Shown: positions 11,003 to 12,657 of the stretch, in pieces
Numbering within the stretch: the first letter of the stretch is position 1
Layout of the letters: every line of letters begins with the position of its first letter
Assembly (NCBI GenBank): GCA_030672605.1
Contig: DAOVGE010000143.1
Span: 1 to 12,657 of the forward strand
Source: Methanosarcinales archaeon
GTDB lineage: Archaea > Halobacteriota > Methanosarcinia > Methanosarcinales > Methanogasteraceae
Reading direction: 5' to 3'
Length of the DNA stretch: 12,657 bases
Notes under the pieces: model-generated
What the model was told of the DNA's origin: nothing
The model's database searches: none
What the model saw: the letters and a program-made list of their open reading frames with translations, nothing else
Made by a program: the position numbers and the translations under genes

Positions 11003-12657
11003 ATGAGAATTGCAATACTGAACCAGGACCGATGCCAGCCAGATACCTGCTCGCTTGAGTGCATCAAGTACTGTCCCCGCGTCCGGACCGGCGATGAGAC
11101 GATCACAATCGTCGGGAAGAAACCGGTCATTTCAGAGGAACTCTGTATAGGCTGCGGTATATGCGTAAACAAATGCCCATTTGCAGCGATAAAGATCATA
11201 ACGCTCCCCGAGTCCCTTGCCGAGCCAACGCACAGGTACGGGGCAAACGGCTTCGCGCTCTTCGGCGTGCCGATACCCCAGCATGGCAAGGTAGTCGGCA
11301 TACTCGGACCGAACGGGATCGGAAAGACGACAGCAATTAACATTCTCTCCGGGAATCTGAAGCAGAACCTTGGTTGCGATGCTGACTGGGATGACATCTT
11401 CAAATATTATGCCGGGTCTGTTTTGCAGGACTATCTAAAGGATATATCGCAGAACAAAGTTCGATTGTCCCAGAAACCGCAGTATGTGGACCGGATTCCG
11501 GAGATGTTCAAGGGCACCGTCTCGGAACTGCTTGAAAAGGTGGATGAACGTGGCGAACTTGCGAATTTGACAGCAAAACTCGGAATAGAGCACATCGTCG
11601 GGAGGAAGATCGAGGATCTCAGTGGAGGGGAGCTCCAGCGTGTTGCGATCGCTGCTTGCGCGGCTAAGGATGCTGATTTTTATTTTTTTGATGAGATAAG
11701 TCCGTATCTTGACATTTACCAACGTATCCGTGCAGCGATTCTGATCAGGGAGCTTGCGCAAGAGAGTGCGGTTATGGTGGTCGAGCACGATCTCGCACTC
11801 CTTGATCTGCTCGCTGATGTGGTGCACATCGGATATGGCGAGCCAGGGGGTTTCGGCGTGATCACCCATCCGAAAGGAGTGCGGCAGGCGATTAACCAGT
11901 ATCTGCGTGGATTTTTGCCTGAAGAGAACGTGCGGGTCAGACCGGACTCAATCGACTTCGAGGTGCACGCGCCGCGATCGGTGCGCGACATTCCTATTCT
12001 CCTCGAGTTTCCGGAGTTCACAAAGACATACGAAGACGGTGGTTTCTCGCTCGATGTCGCTGGCGGCGAGCTGCGAGCAGGGGAGGTCGTCTGCGCGGTC
12101 GGTCCGAATGGGATCGGCAAGAGTACCTTTGCAAAACTGCTCGCGGGAGTGGAAGAGCCGACGACTGGCAAGATATCAACAGATATCCGGATTTCGTACA
12201 AACCACAGTACATACAACCCGATTCAGACCTTCGTGTCCATGATTTCCTGAGGAGCATCACGCGGGCGGTCGATACCAGCTACTACGAGACCGGAATAAC
12301 AGGTCCGCTCCAGCTCAGATACTTGATGGAACGGGAGATATCTGACCTCAGTGGCGGCGAACTGCAGCGTGTCGCAATCGCTGCCTGTCTCTCAAGGGAA
12401 GCTGACCTCTACGTGCTGGATGAGCCTTCTGCGCATCTCGATTGCGAGCAACGGGCATCTGCGTGCTCTGCCATACGGAGATTCGCTGAGAACGAGCATG
12501 TGACCGCAATTGTCATCGACCACGACATCTACATGATCGATCTCCTGAGCGACCGGCTGATCGTCTTTGATGGGGTACCTGCCGTGCACGGCGAGGTCTT
12601 TGGTCCGTTCGGCTTGCGTGAGGGCATGAATCGGTTCCTGAAGAATCTTGAGATCAC
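11003..12657 (+). CDS. rli: Ribosome recycling ATPase ABCE1 (RNase L inhibitor homologue), 3' end missing
   Basis: Soluble twin-ATPase that splits ribosomes after termination. The frame is open from the ATG at 11003 to the window edge: 551 residues of a protein usually near 590, so only the C-terminal tail is missing. The N-terminal iron-sulphur domain has both cluster motifs: C11, C16, C20, C24 and C48, C51, C54, C58 (CIGCGICVNKCP). NBD1 has Walker A GPNGIGKTT (102-110), LSGGE (206-210), D230-E231 and H262. NBD2 has GPNGIGKST (367-375), LSGGE (449-453), D473-E474 and H507. A weak GGATGAG precedes the ATG. It is divergent from rnpB across 75 bases. In NBD1 the stretch after Walker B reads DEISPYLDI, where many homologues have DEPSSYLD. 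Confidence 0.97.
   Translation, partial: MRIAILNQDRCQPDTCSLECIKYCPRVRTGDETITIVGKKPVISEELCIGCGICVNKCPFAAIKIITLPESLAEPTHRYGANGFALFGVPIPQHGKVVGILGPNGIGKTTAINILSGNLKQNLGCDADWDDIFKYYAGSVLQDYLKDISQNKVRLSQKPQYVDRIPEMFKGTVSELLEKVDERGELANLTAKLGIEHIVGRKIEDLSGGELQRVAIAACAAKDADFYFFDEISPYLDIYQRIRAAILIRELAQESAVMVVEHDLALLDLLADVVHIGYGEPGGFGVITHPKGVRQAINQYLRGFLPEENVRVRPDSIDFEVHAPRSVRDIPILLEFPEFTKTYEDGGFSLDVAGGELRAGEVVCAVGPNGIGKSTFAKLLAGVEEPTTGKISTDIRISYKPQYIQPDSDLRVHDFLRSITRAVDTSYYETGITGPLQLRYLMEREISDLSGGELQRVAIAACLSREADLYVLDEPSAHLDCEQRASACSAIRRFAENEHVTAIVIDHDIYMIDLLSDRLIVFDGVPAVHGEVFGPFGLREGMNRFLKNLEI

Noticed and set aside
11716..12261. Minus-strand ORFs within 11435-12589.
   Set aside because: They lie opposite the continuous ABCE1 frame, which carries every expected motif.
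1..12657. CRISPR arrays, insertion-sequence transposases, integrases or defence cassettes.
   Set aside because: I found no regularly spaced direct repeats, no transposase or integrase motifs and no toxin-antitoxin-like gene pairs on either strand.

Overview
The window looks like chromosomal DNA from a euryarchaeon, probably in the Methanosarcinales/Syntrophoarchaeales/ANME-like neighbourhood. The domain is secure: ribosomal protein L40e, geranylgeranylglyceryl phosphate synthase (archaeal ether lipids), prefoldin beta, Alba, the ribosome-recycling ATPase ABCE1/RLI and an archaeal RNase P RNA are all present. The OapA-type GTPase with its DUF2073 partner points to Euryarchaeota. No methanogenesis or other energy-metabolism gene lies in the window, so the finer placement is a guess. 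Translation signals are archaeal: GGTGAT/GGAGGTG Shine-Dalgarno sites and TATA boxes, some spaced so that transcripts would be leaderless.

Layout. Positions 1-1630 (minus strand) hold the start of an oapB/DUF2073 gene (cut by the window edge), an oapA Era-like GTPase, and a RuvC/YqgF-like RNase H-fold protein of unknown role. About 420 bases without a gene follow (1631-2051), containing nested inverted repeats and a long hairpin element. A tldD-like metalloprotease gene (minus) is divergent from a plus-strand housekeeping operon of rpl40e, GGGP synthase and prefoldin beta (3552-4894). A second palindromic element (4936-5019) separates this from a livHMGF branched-chain amino-acid-type ABC transporter operon (5121-8436) that has no substrate-binding protein beside it. 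A third, degenerate palindrome lies in the convergent gap before a ZnuA-like metal-binding lipoprotein (minus). Then come alba and an alkaline-phosphatase-superfamily enzyme overlapping by ATGA (plus), the RNase P RNA gene (minus, 10609-10927), and rli/abce1 (plus), which runs off the right edge.

Much of the window is information-processing and core housekeeping: ribosomal protein, chaperone, chromatin protein, tRNA maturation RNA, ribosome recycling, lipid synthesis. The liv transporter and the metal-binding lipoprotein are inserted among these genes.

The most interesting observations are: (i) two genes, livG and the RNase H-fold gene, whose conserved N-termini and well-placed Shine-Dalgarno sites point to AUA and AUC start codons, with no AUG/GUG/UUG available at a suitable place; (ii) three intergenic palindromes that seem to be variants of one dispersed CCAC(A)GA-type element; (iii) simple-repeat insertions expanded inside two conserved enzymes; (iv) an RNase P RNA whose helix P1 reaches into the stop codon of the convergent gene and which is divergent from rli.
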